A stretch of 52,613 nucleotides of DNA from an uncultured Actinomycetes bacterium. GTDB taxonomy: Bacteria > Actinomycetota > Actinomycetes > UBA12327. Within the stretch, counting starts at the first letter, position 1. Each line of letters opens with the position of its first letter. Position numbers and translations under genes: made by a program. The DNA is taken from contig CAIXNN010000073.1 of assembly GCA_903920865.1 (NCBI GenBank), positions 1-52,613 on the forward strand. Reading direction: 5' to 3'. The notes under the pieces were generated by a model, which had not been told where the DNA came from, did no database searches, and saw nothing but the letters and a program-made list of their open reading frames with translations. Positions 22,800 to 31,891 of the stretch are shown here, in pieces.

Positions 22800-23215
22800 G
22801 CGTAAAACCGGAAAGCAGTTCCCAGTAGCAGTCCAATGACGTTCGCGGAAATATTGTCGGCAAGAGCTGAGGTAAATCCAAGTTTGTAGTGACTGATCCA
22901 CAGCACACCTTCGGCAATGACCAGTGCAACTCCATTGAAGGCGAAGAATAAGACATATTCACGGCGAAAACTTGTTCGCTCCCGATCGCCCCATGTCCAG
23001 TGCCTGTTCGCAAAATAGGCAAACGTCATACCAAGTAGGGCGGCGATAGCTTTGGCAGTCAGAGGATGTGAAAAAAGCGGTCCTTGACCACCCGTCCCGG
23101 CGTAGCGCAAGAGATTGAAAGTTCCAACGTCGATAACAAATGCAAAAGCGCCGACAACGCCGAATTTTGCTAGTTCATGTATGAGGTGTGCGAAGCGTTG
23201 ATACAAAGCCCTCAT
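22712..23215 (-). CDS. GtrA-family membrane protein
   Basis: A 167-residue protein with four hydrophobic segments (about 17-37, 53-73, 86-106, 121-141) in the GtrA arrangement, including LAKFGVVGAFAFVIDVGTFNLL and FAYFANRHWTWG. GtrA proteins are thought to move or flip polyprenyl-linked sugars in envelope polysaccharide synthesis. I chose ATG 23215, which follows TAACCT by seven bases; the in-frame TTG at 23221 lies only one base after that box. Its C-terminal 29 residues are encoded opposite the end of the histidine kinase gene. Confidence 0.87.
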   Translation of the reverse strand: MRALYQRFAHLIHELAKFGVVGAFAFVIDVGTFNLLRYAGTGGQGPLFSHPLTAKAIAALLGMTFAYFANRHWTWGDRERTSFRREYVLFFAFNGVALVIAEGVLWISHYKLGFTSALADNISANVIGLLLGTAFRFYAYRRWVFPETLEAALGEESSPGSPSATTA

Positions 23216-23222
23216 GGACAAC

Positions 23223-23228
23223 AGGTTA
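23223..23228 (-). promoter_or_regulatory. Putative -10 box for gtrA-like gene
   Basis: TAACCT on the minus strand is seven bases before the ATG at 23215, consistent with a leaderless message; the same TAACCT with seven bases occurs before the UDP-glucose dehydrogenase gene. Confidence 0.5.
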
Positions 23229-23263
23229 CCTGCTCCACACGCAGAGTTGGCCTAGCCGACCGG

Positions 23264-23269
23264 TAGGAT
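23264..23269 (+). promoter_or_regulatory. Putative -10 box for purK
   Basis: TAGGAT is six bases before the purK GTG at 23276. No PurR-like operator or riboswitch is visible in the 60-bp divergent gap. Confidence 0.52.
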
Positions 23270-23275
23270 TAGCCA

Positions 23276-24409
23276 GTGAGTTTCCCAGTGGTTGGCATGG
23301 TCGGCGGCGGGCAATTAGCCCGCATGTGCGCGCAAGCAGCGATCGGGCTTGGCGTTGGTTTCGAAGTTCTAGCCTTAGATGCTGACGAATCGGCCGCCCA
23401 GGTGGTGCGGTCAGCCTTTATCGGGGATCACAACAAATATGAGGACTTGCTTGCCTTTGCGCGTGGGTGCGATGTCCTGACCTTTGATCATGAACATGTG
23501 CCAACGCACCATTTAGATGCCCTTGTGGCTGAGGGAATTCTGGTCCGACCAGGACCTGCTGCGCTGATCAATGCACAAGACAAGCTTGAAATGCGAAAAA
23601 CTTTGTCCGCTGCTGGTATCCCTTGCCCTGCTTGGCGCGAAGTGGCTAGCGCTAGCGATGTTGCTGAATTTGCGCAGACCTGCGGTTGGCCGGTTGTCCT
23701 GAAAACTGCACGTGGTGGATACGACGGCAAAGGTGTTCTCATCGTCCGTGATCAAGTCCAAGCCCAAGAGCTGATGGCCGGCTCAAACGGACAATGGCTG
23801 GCCGAACAATATGTCGATTTCAGTTGCGAGCTGGCTGTTCAAGTTGCTCGCTCTCCCCATGGACAAGCAGCGGTGTACCCAGTGGTGCAAACCACCCAGC
23901 GTGATGGCGTATGTCGTGAAGTTATCGCTCCCGCTCCCATTGATGAGGATCTAGCGCTGGCTGCTCAGGCCATCGCGTTGAGAATCGCACAGGTCATTGA
24001 AGTCACTGGGATGCTCGCCGTGGAAATGTTTTTAACCGACCAGGGAGTCTTAGTTAATGAATTGGCGATGCGCCCACACAACAGCGGTCACTGGAGCATT
24101 GATGGCGCGGTAACCAGCCAATTTGAACAGCACCTTCGGGCGGTCTTAGACCTGCCTCTTGGTTCGACAGCAGCTGTTGCTCCTTACGCGGTGATGGTCA
24201 ACGTTCTTGGTGGCGATCACCCAGACGTGTACAAGGCGTATTTGCACTGCATGGCCCATGACCCCGGCTTGAAGATCCATATGTACGGCAAAGCAGTTCG
24301 TCCTGGCCGTAAGGTCGGACATGTCACCGTTATTGGCGATGATCTTGACGATCTGCTTGAGCGTGGGCGGCATGCTGCCGCTTACTTAACTGGTGAAATT
24401 ACGCAGTAG
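23276..24409 (+). CDS. purK: N5-carboxyaminoimidazole ribonucleotide synthase
   Basis: ATP-grasp enzyme of purine synthesis that joins AIR and bicarbonate to N5-CAIR; 377 residues. The N-terminal VGGGQLARMCAQAA, the ATP-binding LKTARGGYDGKGV and the EMFLTDQGVLVNELAMRPHNSGH block are diagnostic. The GTG at 23276 gives the normal N-terminus directly and is preceded by a -10 box, not by a Shine-Dalgarno. The next step is catalysed by purE, which begins 21 bp after the stop. Confidence 0.96.
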   Translation: MSFPVVGMVGGGQLARMCAQAAIGLGVGFEVLALDADESAAQVVRSAFIGDHNKYEDLLAFARGCDVLTFDHEHVPTHHLDALVAEGILVRPGPAALINAQDKLEMRKTLSAAGIPCPAWREVASASDVAEFAQTCGWPVVLKTARGGYDGKGVLIVRDQVQAQELMAGSNGQWLAEQYVDFSCELAVQVARSPHGQAAVYPVVQTTQRDGVCREVIAPAPIDEDLALAAQAIALRIAQVIEVTGMLAVEMFLTDQGVLVNELAMRPHNSGHWSIDGAVTSQFEQHLRAVLDLPLGSTAAVAPYAVMVNVLGGDHPDVYKAYLHCMAHDPGLKIHMYGKAVRPGRKVGHVTVIGDDLDDLLERGRHAAAYLTGEITQ

Positions 24410-24430
24410 CGGTACTCGATGGGAGATGCA

Positions 24431-24925
24431 ATGAGCCAGCAGGCACCAATTGTTGGACTAGTAATGGGCAGCGATTCTGACTGGCCGGTGATGCAAGCTG
24501 CCGCTGATGCCCTCGATGAATTTTCCGTGCCGTATGAAGCAGATGTTGTCTCGGCTCATCGCATGCCAGCGGAGATGATTGAGTACGGCCGAACGGCAGC
24601 CGATCGCGGACTTGCGGTCATCATCGCTGGAGCCGGTGGTGCGGCTCATTTGCCTGGCATGTTGGCCGCCGTCACACCCATTCCAGTCATCGGTGTTCCA
24701 GTTTCGCTAAAAAATCTCGATGGACTTGATTCCTTACTCTCCATTGTGCAGATGCCGGCGGGTGTCCCTGTCGCAACAGTTGCCGTTGACAATGCCCGCA
24801 ATGCTGGCTTGCTGGCTGTTCGCATCCTTGGTGTTGCCGATGAATCGTTGCGCACAGCGATGGTGAAGTTTCAAGCCGAATTGAACGCGGTGGCCAAGTC
24901 TAAGGGTGAAAACCTGCGTCGCTAA
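24431..24925 (+). CDS. purE: N5-carboxyaminoimidazole ribonucleotide mutase
   Basis: Class I PurE converting N5-CAIR to CAIR, 164 residues. [13 protein letters not shown] is the phosphate-binding opening, SAHRMP contains the catalytic His, and [13 protein letters not shown] plus [18 protein letters not shown] complete the active site. ATG 24431 is preferred because GGGAG lies five bases upstream; an in-frame ATG at 24419 would add four residues and has no such signal. Its stop TAA interlocks with the stop of the convergent UDP-glucose dehydrogenase gene over 24922-24925. Confidence 0.96.
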   Translation: MSQQAPIVGLVMGSDSDWPVMQAAADALDEFSVPYEADVVSAHRMPAEMIEYGRTAADRGLAVIIAGAGGAAHLPGMLAAVTPIPVIGVPVSLKNLDGLDSLLSIVQMPAGVPVATVAVDNARNAGLLAVRILGVADESLRTAMVKFQAELNAVAKSKGENLRR

Positions 24926-26244
24926 GAAAGCGTTCCGCGGCCCAAGCTGTGGATGGTCCACCCAGAATCGGCCCAGAGTTGGCGATCAAGAACATTTCGC
25001 CCGTCTATCATGATGGGCTGTGCCACTAGATCCTTAAGCGTCAGCGGATCTAAAGACCGGAATTCGTTCCATTCAGTCAGAAGTAAAACCACCTCGGCTC
25101 CAGAAACTGCTTCTTGGGTTGAGTCAGCGTAAGTGGCACTGGGAAGTCGTTGTGCGGCCGTGCTGTTTGCCTGCGGATCGTAAATCGTGACGATAGCGCC
25201 AAGCTCTTGAAGTTCGCGGGCAACATCAAGGGCCGGTGAATCTCGTACATCATCGCTGTCAGGCTTAAATGCGGCACCAAGAACAGCGGCCTTCTTATCC
25301 TTCAGTGAGCCTGCACACAAAGTTAGTGCTGCGGCGACCGCGCGGGTTCGGCATCGTTGGTTGATGGCATCAACATCATCGAGGAAACTCAGCGCATCAC
25401 CGACTCCAAGCTCACTGGCACGGGCTCGGAAAGCGCGAATATCTTTCGGCAAGCAACCGCCGCCAAAACCCAATCCGGCGTTAAGAAAGCGCCGACCAAT
25501 GCGCTCGTCTTGTCCGATGGCATCAGCCAACACGCTCACGTCCGCACCGGTTGCCTCGCACAGTTCGGCCATCGCGTTGATGAAGGAAATCTTCGTGGCT
25601 AGGAAAGCATTGGCTGCTGTTTTCACCAATTCAGCCGTGGGTAGATCCGCGACGATCAGGGGAACGGAGGCACGCAGGAGTTTGTCGTACACCTCTCGCA
25701 GGATTGCCTCATCAGATCTTGCAGTAACTCCGATGACCAATCGATCGGGCTCAAGAGTGTCTGCGACGGCGTGACCTTCGCGTAGGAATTCGGGATTCCA
25801 CGCCAGGTGGACATCGCTCCCGGCAGGAGCGCTTGCTTGGAGTTCAGCGGTCAAACGTTGCGCGGTGCCTACCGGAACCGTCGACTTTCCCACCACCAGG
25901 GTTGGCCGATCAAGGTGTGGCGCGAGTGCGGCGATAGCGCCGTTGACTTGAGACAGATCGGCTGCTGGTGAGTTCGGCTGTTGCGGGGTTCCCACGCACA
26001 GGAAGTGAACGTCAGCACTTTGGGCTACTTGTGACCAAGACGTGGTGAAGGTCAGCCGTCCTGATGCCAAGGCGCGTTGAAGCACTTGAGGGAGCTCAGG
26101 TTCATGAAAGGGGAGGACCCCTTCGTTGAGGGCGGCCACCTTTTCAGCATCGATGTCAATTCCGATGACGTCATGGCCAAGATCGGCCATGCAAGCGGCA
26201 TGGGTGACACCGAGGTATCCAGTGCCGATCACGGAGATGCGCAT
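24922..26244 (-). CDS. ugd: UDP-glucose 6-dehydrogenase
   Basis: A 440-residue NAD-dependent dehydrogenase oxidising UDP-glucose to UDP-glucuronate, a precursor for surface polysaccharides. The Rossmann motif [20 protein letters not shown] is at the start, KSTVPVGTA and [11 protein letters not shown] follow, and GGGCLPKD holds the catalytic Cys264. The Ugd type is clear from these blocks, in contrast to the UDP-HexNAc dehydrogenase at 34609-35886. ATG 26244 is seven bases after TAACCT; the frame is open further upstream, but the conserved start is here. The location between purE and the acyltransferase gene links it to the polysaccharide genes further right. Confidence 0.93.
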   Translation of the reverse strand: MRISVIGTGYLGVTHAACMADLGHDVIGIDIDAEKVAALNEGVLPFHEPELPQVLQRALASGRLTFTTSWSQVAQSADVHFLCVGTPQQPNSPAADLSQVNGAIAALAPHLDRPTLVVGKSTVPVGTAQRLTAELQASAPAGSDVHLAWNPEFLREGHAVADTLEPDRLVIGVTARSDEAILREVYDKLLRASVPLIVADLPTAELVKTAANAFLATKISFINAMAELCEATGADVSVLADAIGQDERIGRRFLNAGLGFGGGCLPKDIRAFRARASELGVGDALSFLDDVDAINQRCRTRAVAAALTLCAGSLKDKKAAVLGAAFKPDSDDVRDSPALDVARELQELGAIVTIYDPQANSTAAQRLPSATYADSTQEAVSGAEVVLLLTEWNEFRSLDPLTLKDLVAQPIMIDGRNVLDRQLWADSGWTIHSLGRGTLS

Positions 26245-26251
26245 AGGTGTG

Positions 26252-26257
26252 AGGTTA
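26252..26257 (-). promoter_or_regulatory. Putative -10 box for ugd
   Basis: TAACCT on the minus strand ends seven bases before the ATG at 26244. It falls just before the end of the upstream acyltransferase coding region (stop at 26255), so ugd probably has its own leaderless promoter there. Confidence 0.48.
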
Positions 26258-27463
26258 CCGACCTTCCGCACGCATCTGTTGCAGTGATCGGTTCAGTGCG
26301 TTTCGTACGGTCTTTGATAAAGGGGCCTCAATGAAGTGCGCCACAAGCCAGGCTAAGGCGATCATGCTGGCCACGGTGATCCCCAAGGTCTGCCATGGGG
26401 TGAAGTCGGCGTGCAATCGATCGATGATGACCCAACCTATCCACTCGTGGAGCAGATAGAGCGGATAGGTCAAGACGCCAAGGGTGGTCAGTCGACGCCA
26501 AGACATCCATCTCAGGCCTCCAACAGCCACAAGTGCCATCACCAAGTAAATAGCGGTGATTCCTGCGTACATTGTGACCGGATTAACGGGAACTCCCACG
26601 ATGCGCTCGGCTCCTGCAGCTTCCTTGGCCACGGTGGACAAAGTGATGATCCAGGTGACGAAGACCATGATCCAGAGCACCAGATTTGAACCGAACTTGT
26701 GGATCAAATAGAACGCCATTCCGGCGATGAAGTACGGACTCCAACGGGGGAAGAGGAAGAAGTCGAGAAACGCAATATTTTGTCCTTGGGTGGCGGCTGC
26801 TTGTAGGGCCACAGTGGCGATCAGCCACAGTCCCATAAACGAGACCACTCGACGGTAAGTGACACCAAATGCGACCAAGCACGCCATCAAGAAATAGAAC
26901 TTGAGTTCAACCAAAAGCGACCAATAGACACCATCAACACTTGCAATGCCCAGTGGTTCTTGAAGCAAGGTCATGTTCGTCAGGATCTGCAGTGGTCCTG
27001 GATCATTGCCGATGCGACTGAAGGCGGTCACGATAATGGTGGTGAAAATCACCGCGAATACATAGGCGGGGAAAAGTCGAGTGAATCGTGCGATGGTGAA
27101 TTCGCCGACCTTGCGACCCCAAGCAGTCATCAAGATGACAAAGCCTGAAATCAAGAAGAACAGTTCAACGCCGAGGAAGCCATAGCGAGTGAATTGGGAC
27201 AGTTGCGGGAAAACTGATGCGGGAGTTACATCGGCACCCCAAGCTGGGTTGAGGCGTGCTGTGTAGTGGAAGAGCATCACTGCTGCGGCTGCGATGAATC
27301 TCAGGAGGTCCACTTCACGTAGCCGAGTGATGGGCTGATTTTTGGGTAGGCGAGTCTCGCGAGCGGCTACGCGCCGCTGGGCCCGGGTCATCCCGTCCGC
27401 TGTGGCGCCTTCGGTTGATCCTGCTTGGCCGGCGCTAGGCGGGGGAAGTTCTGTCTTCGCCAT
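26255..27463 (-). CDS. Membrane acyltransferase (acyltransferase-3 / OafA type)
   Basis: A 402-residue multi-pass protein of the acyltransferase-3 family, which usually O-acetylates surface polysaccharides or peptidoglycan using cytoplasmic acyl-CoA. After a 50-residue Pro/Ala/Arg-rich cytoplasmic N-terminus come about ten hydrophobic segments. The family blocks are LRFIAAAAVMLFHYTAR with the essential His, GVELFFLISGFVI, and RFTRLFPAYVF. ATG 27463 follows TACCCT by seven bases. The frame stays open upstream for 52 codons, but that stretch is not conserved-looking and overlaps the divergent promoter. The polymer it modifies is not shown; the neighbouring surface-polysaccharide genes suggest one. 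Confidence 0.88.
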   Translation of the reverse strand: MAKTELPPPSAGQAGSTEGATADGMTRAQRRVAARETRLPKNQPITRLREVDLLRFIAAAAVMLFHYTARLNPAWGADVTPASVFPQLSQFTRYGFLGVELFFLISGFVILMTAWGRKVGEFTIARFTRLFPAYVFAVIFTTIIVTAFSRIGNDPGPLQILTNMTLLQEPLGIASVDGVYWSLLVELKFYFLMACLVAFGVTYRRVVSFMGLWLIATVALQAAATQGQNIAFLDFFLFPRWSPYFIAGMAFYLIHKFGSNLVLWIMVFVTWIITLSTVAKEAAGAERIVGVPVNPVTMYAGITAIYLVMALVAVGGLRWMSWRRLTTLGVLTYPLYLLHEWIGWVIIDRLHADFTPWQTLGITVASMIALAWLVAHFIEAPLSKTVRNALNRSLQQMRAEGR

Positions 27464-27470
27464 TACGGAC

Positions 27471-27476
27471 AGGGTA
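27471..27476 (-). promoter_or_regulatory. Putative -10 box for the acyltransferase gene
   Basis: TACCCT on the minus strand with a seven-base gap to the ATG at 27463, another instance of the leaderless layout. Confidence 0.48.
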
Positions 27477-27541
27477 TGCCAGCCATGGCCGAAAGTGCAG
27501 GACCGAGGGGCTGTCCTACCATTGGTTACTGGCCAGTCACT

Positions 27542-27547
27542 TACGCT
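27542..27547 (+). promoter_or_regulatory. Putative -10 box for the acyl-CoA dehydrogenase gene
   Basis: TACGCT would start transcription near 27555, giving a leader of about 23 bases that contains AAGGAG (27565-27570) seven bases before the TTG at 27578. This supports TTG and disfavours the ATG at 27551. Confidence 0.4.
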
Positions 27548-27577
27548 CACATGCCCCGCCTGACAAGGAGTCCCCTC

Positions 27578-28738
27578 TTGACCCCGGACTTTGATCTCTA
27601 TCGCCCAGCCCAGGAGCACGAAGACCTGCGGGAGGCGGTTCGTGACCTAGCCACCAAGCAGATCGCCCCCTTTGCGGCGGAGGTCGATGACCAGGCTCGT
27701 TTTCCGCAGGAGGCGCTGGAGGCACTGGTGGCTTCCGAGATGCACGCCTTGCATGTGCCAGCCGAATTTGGTGGCAACGGAGCTGATGCATTGGCGACCG
27801 CAATTGTCATTGAAGAAGTGGCTCGGGCTTGCGCCTCATCCTCGTTAATTCCTGCGGTCAACAAGTTGGGCTCGTTGCCCTTGATATTGGTGGGCACCAC
27901 CGAAATTAAAGAACAGTACTTACGCCCGCTTGCTGCCGGTGAAGCCTTGTTCTCCTACGCGTTATCCGAACCTGAAGCTGGCAGCGATGCGGCCAGCATG
28001 CGCACTCGGGCCGTTCGCGATGGTGATGAGTGGGTACTCAATGGCGTGAAGCGGTGGATTACCAATGCTGGTGTATCTCGTTTCTACACCGTCTTTGCAT
28101 CGACCAATCCTGATGAGCGATCCCGCGGTATCAGCGCATTCGTCGTTGAGGATTCAGATGTTGGCTTTAGCGTGGGCGAGTTGGAAAAAAAGCTCGGCAT
28201 CAAGGGGTCTCCGACTCGTGAGATCTATTTGGACAATGTCCGCATTCCAGCCGATCGACTTATCGGTCAAGAAGGCGCTGGTTTCAAACTGGCTCTGCAG
28301 ACTCTGGACCACACTCGAGTCACGATCGCTGCCCAAGCTGTAGGAATTGCCCAAGGCGCACTGGACTATGCAGCCGCGTATTTGAAGGAGCGCAAGCAAT
28401 TCGGAAAGGCCATCGCAGAGTTTCAGGGTTTGCAGTTCATGCTCGCCGATATGGGCATGAAGCTCGAGGCGGCCCGACAAATTACCTATGCCGCCGCAGC
28501 CAAGTCTGAGCGTGGAGATGCTGACTTGACCTACTTTGGGGCTGCCGCAAAGTGCTTTGCCTCAGATGTTGCCATGGAGATCACCACGGATGCTGTGCAG
28601 TTACTTGGGGGCTATGGCTATTCGCGCGAGTATCCGGTGGAGCGCATGATGCGCGATGCGAAGATCACACAAATTTATGAAGGAACCAATCAGATTCAGC
28701 GTGTGGTTATGGCGCGTCATCTGCTTGGCCGGGGTTAA
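27578..28738 (+). CDS. Acyl-CoA dehydrogenase (FadE25-like)
   Basis: A 386-residue flavoenzyme that introduces the first double bond into acyl-CoA during beta-oxidation or branched-chain amino-acid breakdown, passing electrons to ETF. ALSEPEAGSDAASM is the FAD/substrate block, KRWITNAGVS follows, and QIYEGTNQIQR near the C-terminus carries the catalytic Glu368. The TTG start has a strong AAGGAG seven bases upstream and gives the usual family length. Mycobacteria keep fadE25 beside purE/purK, which fits. Chain-length preference cannot be read from sequence. Confidence 0.93.
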   Translation: MTPDFDLYRPAQEHEDLREAVRDLATKQIAPFAAEVDDQARFPQEALEALVASEMHALHVPAEFGGNGADALATAIVIEEVARACASSSLIPAVNKLGSLPLILVGTTEIKEQYLRPLAAGEALFSYALSEPEAGSDAASMRTRAVRDGDEWVLNGVKRWITNAGVSRFYTVFASTNPDERSRGISAFVVEDSDVGFSVGELEKKLGIKGSPTREIYLDNVRIPADRLIGQEGAGFKLALQTLDHTRVTIAAQAVGIAQGALDYAAAYLKERKQFGKAIAEFQGLQFMLADMGMKLEAARQITYAAAAKSERGDADLTYFGAAAKCFASDVAMEITTDAVQLLGGYGYSREYPVERMMRDAKITQIYEGTNQIQRVVMARHLLGRG

Positions 28739-28756
28739 TTGACCCACCATTGAGTT

Positions 28757-29266
28757 ATGAACTCAGGACAGGGCACCCCGGTTTCGGCTTCTCGCGCACG
28801 TCTTGCGCATGTCATGCAAATAACTGACACGAACATTCATGGAAATATCCATGGTGGGGTGATCATGAAACTTGTTGATGAGGCCGCTGGGGCGTGCGCT
28901 CAGCGTCATTGTCGTGGCGGCCGAGCGGTGACGGTGGCGATGGACGAGATGGTCTTATCAGTGCCAGTGCATGTGGGTGACCTGGTTACCGCTTATGCAT
29001 CAGTTAATGGAACAGGCAAGACGTCAATGGAAATTGGCGTGCGCGTCACCGCTGAGCGCTTCGATGGCTCAGTTACTGCACCGGAGCACGTGGCCAGTGC
29101 CTATCTGGTCTTTGTTGGCATTGATGAGAACCAGCGCCCGATGGCCGTTCCTGCGGTCATTCCTGAAACTGATGAAGATCGTCGCCGCAATACCGAGGCC
29201 GATATTCGCCGTCAATCCAGACTTGACCACCGAGCAGCTATTGAGGCCTCGCGGCAACTGCGTTAG
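28757..29266 (+). CDS. Acyl-CoA thioesterase (hotdog fold, YciA/BACH type)
   Basis: A 169-residue hotdog protein that hydrolyses acyl-CoA to free acid and CoA. The family opening is ITDTNIHGNIHGGVIMKLVDEAAGACA, containing the acidic catalytic residue in the long helix, followed by VTVAMDEM and VHVGDLVTAYASV strands. The charged C-terminal tail is typical of the class. It starts at ATG 28757, 18 bp after the acyl-CoA dehydrogenase, so the two are probably one operon in acyl-CoA turnover. The stop TAG interlocks with the convergent LCP gene's stop at 29263-29266. Confidence 0.9.
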   Translation: MNSGQGTPVSASRARLAHVMQITDTNIHGNIHGGVIMKLVDEAAGACAQRHCRGGRAVTVAMDEMVLSVPVHVGDLVTAYASVNGTGKTSMEIGVRVTAERFDGSVTAPEHVASAYLVFVGIDENQRPMAVPAVIPETDEDRRRNTEADIRRQSRLDHRAAIEASRQLR

Positions 29267-30867
29267 GTGCAGGTTGTATCGGCTGCCGAGATTGATTTCA
29301 CGGCAGACTTTGGCGTGGCAGTGGAGATGACCACGCGCGTTGCTCCACTCCAGGTTGAACCAACGACCACCTGGAACGTGGTCCCTAGTCCGGTGACAGC
29401 CAGTGTGGTTGCATCGGGAAGTGCTGCTTGAAGTGTTTTGAGTTGGGCAGCATTTGATGGGTCGTATTTGATCACTGTGCCGGTTTGGCCGGTGACATCA
29501 GCATTCTTGGCTGGACCGGCCATCCCGAATCCGATACGTGCAAGATCATTAGCGGCTTTGGCACCTAAGCCTGCGACACCGGCCCCATTGAGGACCTGCA
29601 CCTTGATCAAGCCCGGCGGAATGGTGGCTTTAACGGCCGGTGGCTTGGGCACGACCGGTTCGTCATTGCGAAGTTTGGTAAATAGCTCGGTTGATTTCGG
29701 ACCGCTCCACAAAACAGAAGATCCAACACCTGGAACTCGGTAGTTGTCGTTAGAAAGTGGAACCGTCAAAAATTGAATTTGGTCGGCTTGAACATTTCGA
29801 AGGCGGTTAGCCAAATTCAGGATCGCTTTTTGGTCGAGCTGAGTATCTGTTGTCACTGAGGCCAACGCCGCATCAAGGAAAGCATTGAGCTTGAGTGGGT
29901 TTGTCAGGGTTTGTGCACTGAGCGCTTTGCGCGCCACGGAACCGATAAATGCTTGTTGAGCCCTGATCCGGCCGAGGTCTTGATCAGCGTAGATATGACG
30001 GGCTCGCACATAGGCCAAGGCTTGTGCTCCGTTGAGTAGGTGCTTTCCCTTAGACAGCTTCAGGCCACTGTCCTTGTCGTTGACAGCCGTTGCCACACAA
30101 ACCTGGGCACCCCCGATTGAATCAACAACTTTGACAAACCCGGCGATATTGACCTCAACGTAGTGGTCAATCTTCAGTCCGGTGTTGGCCTGAATAGTGC
30201 GAATGGTCAGCGTGGGACCGCCGTAGGAAAACGAAGCATTGATCTTGTTCTTTGATGCTGAATGCTTCTTTCCGTTCTTATCTGTGTAGGCCGGAATGCT
30301 CACGTAGGAGTCGCGGGGGAAGGAGACCAACGTGACCCGAGAGTTATCAGCTGAGATGTGCATCAAGATCATGGTGTCCGAGCGGGCACCTTGGTCCTTA
30401 CCCGTGGAAAGTTTGTTGCGCTGGCCGCGGGTGAGTCCTAACCGCGAATCAGACCCCACGAGCAAGATGTTCAGCGGAGCTCCGGGCTCGGGCGCTGCGG
30501 TGCGATCGCCAACGCCGGCGAAGACATCTTGTTTTGTGATTTTTCCTGTGTAGTTGTTCAGGGCGGTGTAACCAATCCCGCTCACACCCAAAATGATTAA
30601 GGCTGTGATTCCTGAGATCCAGCCGATGATCCGGCGGTAGTTGGGGCCTGTTTTTTTAGGCGCAGGAGCACGTGGGGATAGTTGCGGCGGAAGGCTCTCG
30701 CCAGTGTTGCCACCTGAGTCGGGGCGGAAGAAGTCGTCGTAGCCGCTCACTGGGGTATCCCATTCATGAGGGTTTGGACGAAGTTCAGGCCCGGCTGGTT
30801 CATATGGGTAATCGTAGAGATCTATTTCACGCAGTAACAGCGTGGGCGCGCCGGGCTGTAGGCACAC
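29263..30867 (-). CDS. LytR-CpsA-Psr (LCP) family protein
   Basis: About 534 residues. A Pro-rich cytoplasmic N-terminus, one membrane helix (IIGWISGITALIILGVSGIGY), then the extracellular LCP domain with the polyprenyl-phosphate-binding blocks LLVGSDSRLG, RSDTMILMHIS, LVSFPRDSYV and YVRARHIYADQDLGRI, and a C-terminal LytR_C domain (VQVLNGAGVAGLGAKAA). LCP enzymes transfer lipid-linked wall polymers onto peptidoglycan or other acceptors, which fits the polysaccharide locus beginning here. The start is uncertain: GTG 30867 is my choice; the frame is open to 30948 and a later GTG would remove the Pro-rich arm. It diverges from the GT2 gene, with 22 bp between the chosen starts. Confidence 0.9.
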   Translation of the reverse strand: MCLQPGAPTLLLREIDLYDYPYEPAGPELRPNPHEWDTPVSGYDDFFRPDSGGNTGESLPPQLSPRAPAPKKTGPNYRRIIGWISGITALIILGVSGIGYTALNNYTGKITKQDVFAGVGDRTAAPEPGAPLNILLVGSDSRLGLTRGQRNKLSTGKDQGARSDTMILMHISADNSRVTLVSFPRDSYVSIPAYTDKNGKKHSASKNKINASFSYGGPTLTIRTIQANTGLKIDHYVEVNIAGFVKVVDSIGGAQVCVATAVNDKDSGLKLSKGKHLLNGAQALAYVRARHIYADQDLGRIRAQQAFIGSVARKALSAQTLTNPLKLNAFLDAALASVTTDTQLDQKAILNLANRLRNVQADQIQFLTVPLSNDNYRVPGVGSSVLWSGPKSTELFTKLRNDEPVVPKPPAVKATIPPGLIKVQVLNGAGVAGLGAKAANDLARIGFGMAGPAKNADVTGQTGTVIKYDPSNAAQLKTLQAALPDATTLAVTGLGTTFQVVVGSTWSGATRVVISTATPKSAVKSISAADTTCT

Positions 30868-30889
30868 ATTGCCGGTACCGTCTGTGGAC

Positions 30890-31891
30890 GTGCAGAGTAG
30901 TAATTCAAGGCTGTGGCCGAGTGTGAGCATTGTCATGCCTGTGCTCAACGAGGAACTGCATCTGCAAGAGGCCGTTGAGCGGGTGCTGGCTCAGGATTAT
31001 CAAGGGCAATTAGATGTTGTTTTAGCCTTGGGACCTTCTACCGACGCCACTGATTCGATCGCTGCGCAATTAACCGCTACCGATCCGCGAGTGCGCACTG
31101 TGTCAAATCCAACCGGGCGCACAGCTGCTGGTTTGAACGCGGCAATTGCTGCTGCGAATGCGGAATCTGAGTTCATCATTCGCGTTGACGGTCACGCGAT
31201 GTTTCCGACGAACTACATTTCAACGGCAGTTAAGACTTTGCAGGAAACTGGTGCTGACAATGTCGGTGGTGTCATGGCTGCAGAAGGATCGACTGCCTTT
31301 GAGCGGGCTGTTGCGTGCGCTATGCGCTCCAGCCTGGGGGTTGGCGCAGCTGCTTTTCACGTGGGCGGCCAATCCGGCCCGGCTCCCACGGTGTATTTGG
31401 GAGCCTTTCGTCGCAGCGCATTAATTCGAGTCGGTGGTTATGACGAACGATTTGTGCGCTCACAGGATTGGGAAATGAATTTTCGGATCCGACAATCCGG
31501 CGGACAGGTGTGGTTCACCCCAGAGATGGAAGTCAGCTATCGGCCTAGGCCGAGCGTTGCCAAACTGGGTCGGCAATATTTTGAATACGGTCGTTGGCGA
31601 AGAGTAGTTATGCGCCGGCATCGCGGCACTGCGTCTTTTCGTTACTTGGCTCCGCCTGCCCTTGTGGTCGCACTTGTGCTCGGAGTTGTGGTGGGCATCG
31701 GCTGGTGGCCGGTGGGCTGGCTAGTCCCGGTTGGTTACGCGGCAGCTGTCGGCATCGGTGGTTTGTGGATTGGGCGCCGGCAAGGCCTTGCAGTTGCTTT
31801 GACTGTGCCGGTTGCACTTGCCACCATGCATTGTGCTTGGGGTGCAGGATTTCTCAGCTCACGCATTCGGGTGAGCCAGGATTCTTTCTAG
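30890..31891 (+). CDS. GT2 glycosyltransferase (ExoA-like) with C-terminal membrane region
   Basis: A GT-A fold family 2 transferase of about 333 residues, resembling succinoglycan ExoA. SVSIVMPVLNEE opens the nucleotide-binding domain, RVDGHAMF is the DxD-equivalent, SQDWEMNFRIRQSGG supplies the catalytic acid region, and FEYGRWRR matches the RxxRW-type motif. The last 85 residues hold two to three hydrophobic segments (PALVVALVLGVVVGIGWW and after), so it acts at the cytoplasmic face of the membrane on a lipid-linked acceptor. GTG 30890 is chosen (TACCGT eight bases upstream), but GTG 30923 is also possible. Its end overlaps the convergent GT4 gene by 33 bp. Confidence 0.88.
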   Translation: MQSSNSRLWPSVSIVMPVLNEELHLQEAVERVLAQDYQGQLDVVLALGPSTDATDSIAAQLTATDPRVRTVSNPTGRTAAGLNAAIAAANAESEFIIRVDGHAMFPTNYISTAVKTLQETGADNVGGVMAAEGSTAFERAVACAMRSSLGVGAAAFHVGGQSGPAPTVYLGAFRRSALIRVGGYDERFVRSQDWEMNFRIRQSGGQVWFTPEMEVSYRPRPSVAKLGRQYFEYGRWRRVVMRRHRGTASFRYLAPPALVVALVLGVVVGIGWWPVGWLVPVGYAAAVGIGGLWIGRRQGLAVALTVPVALATMHCAWGAGFLSSRIRVSQDSF

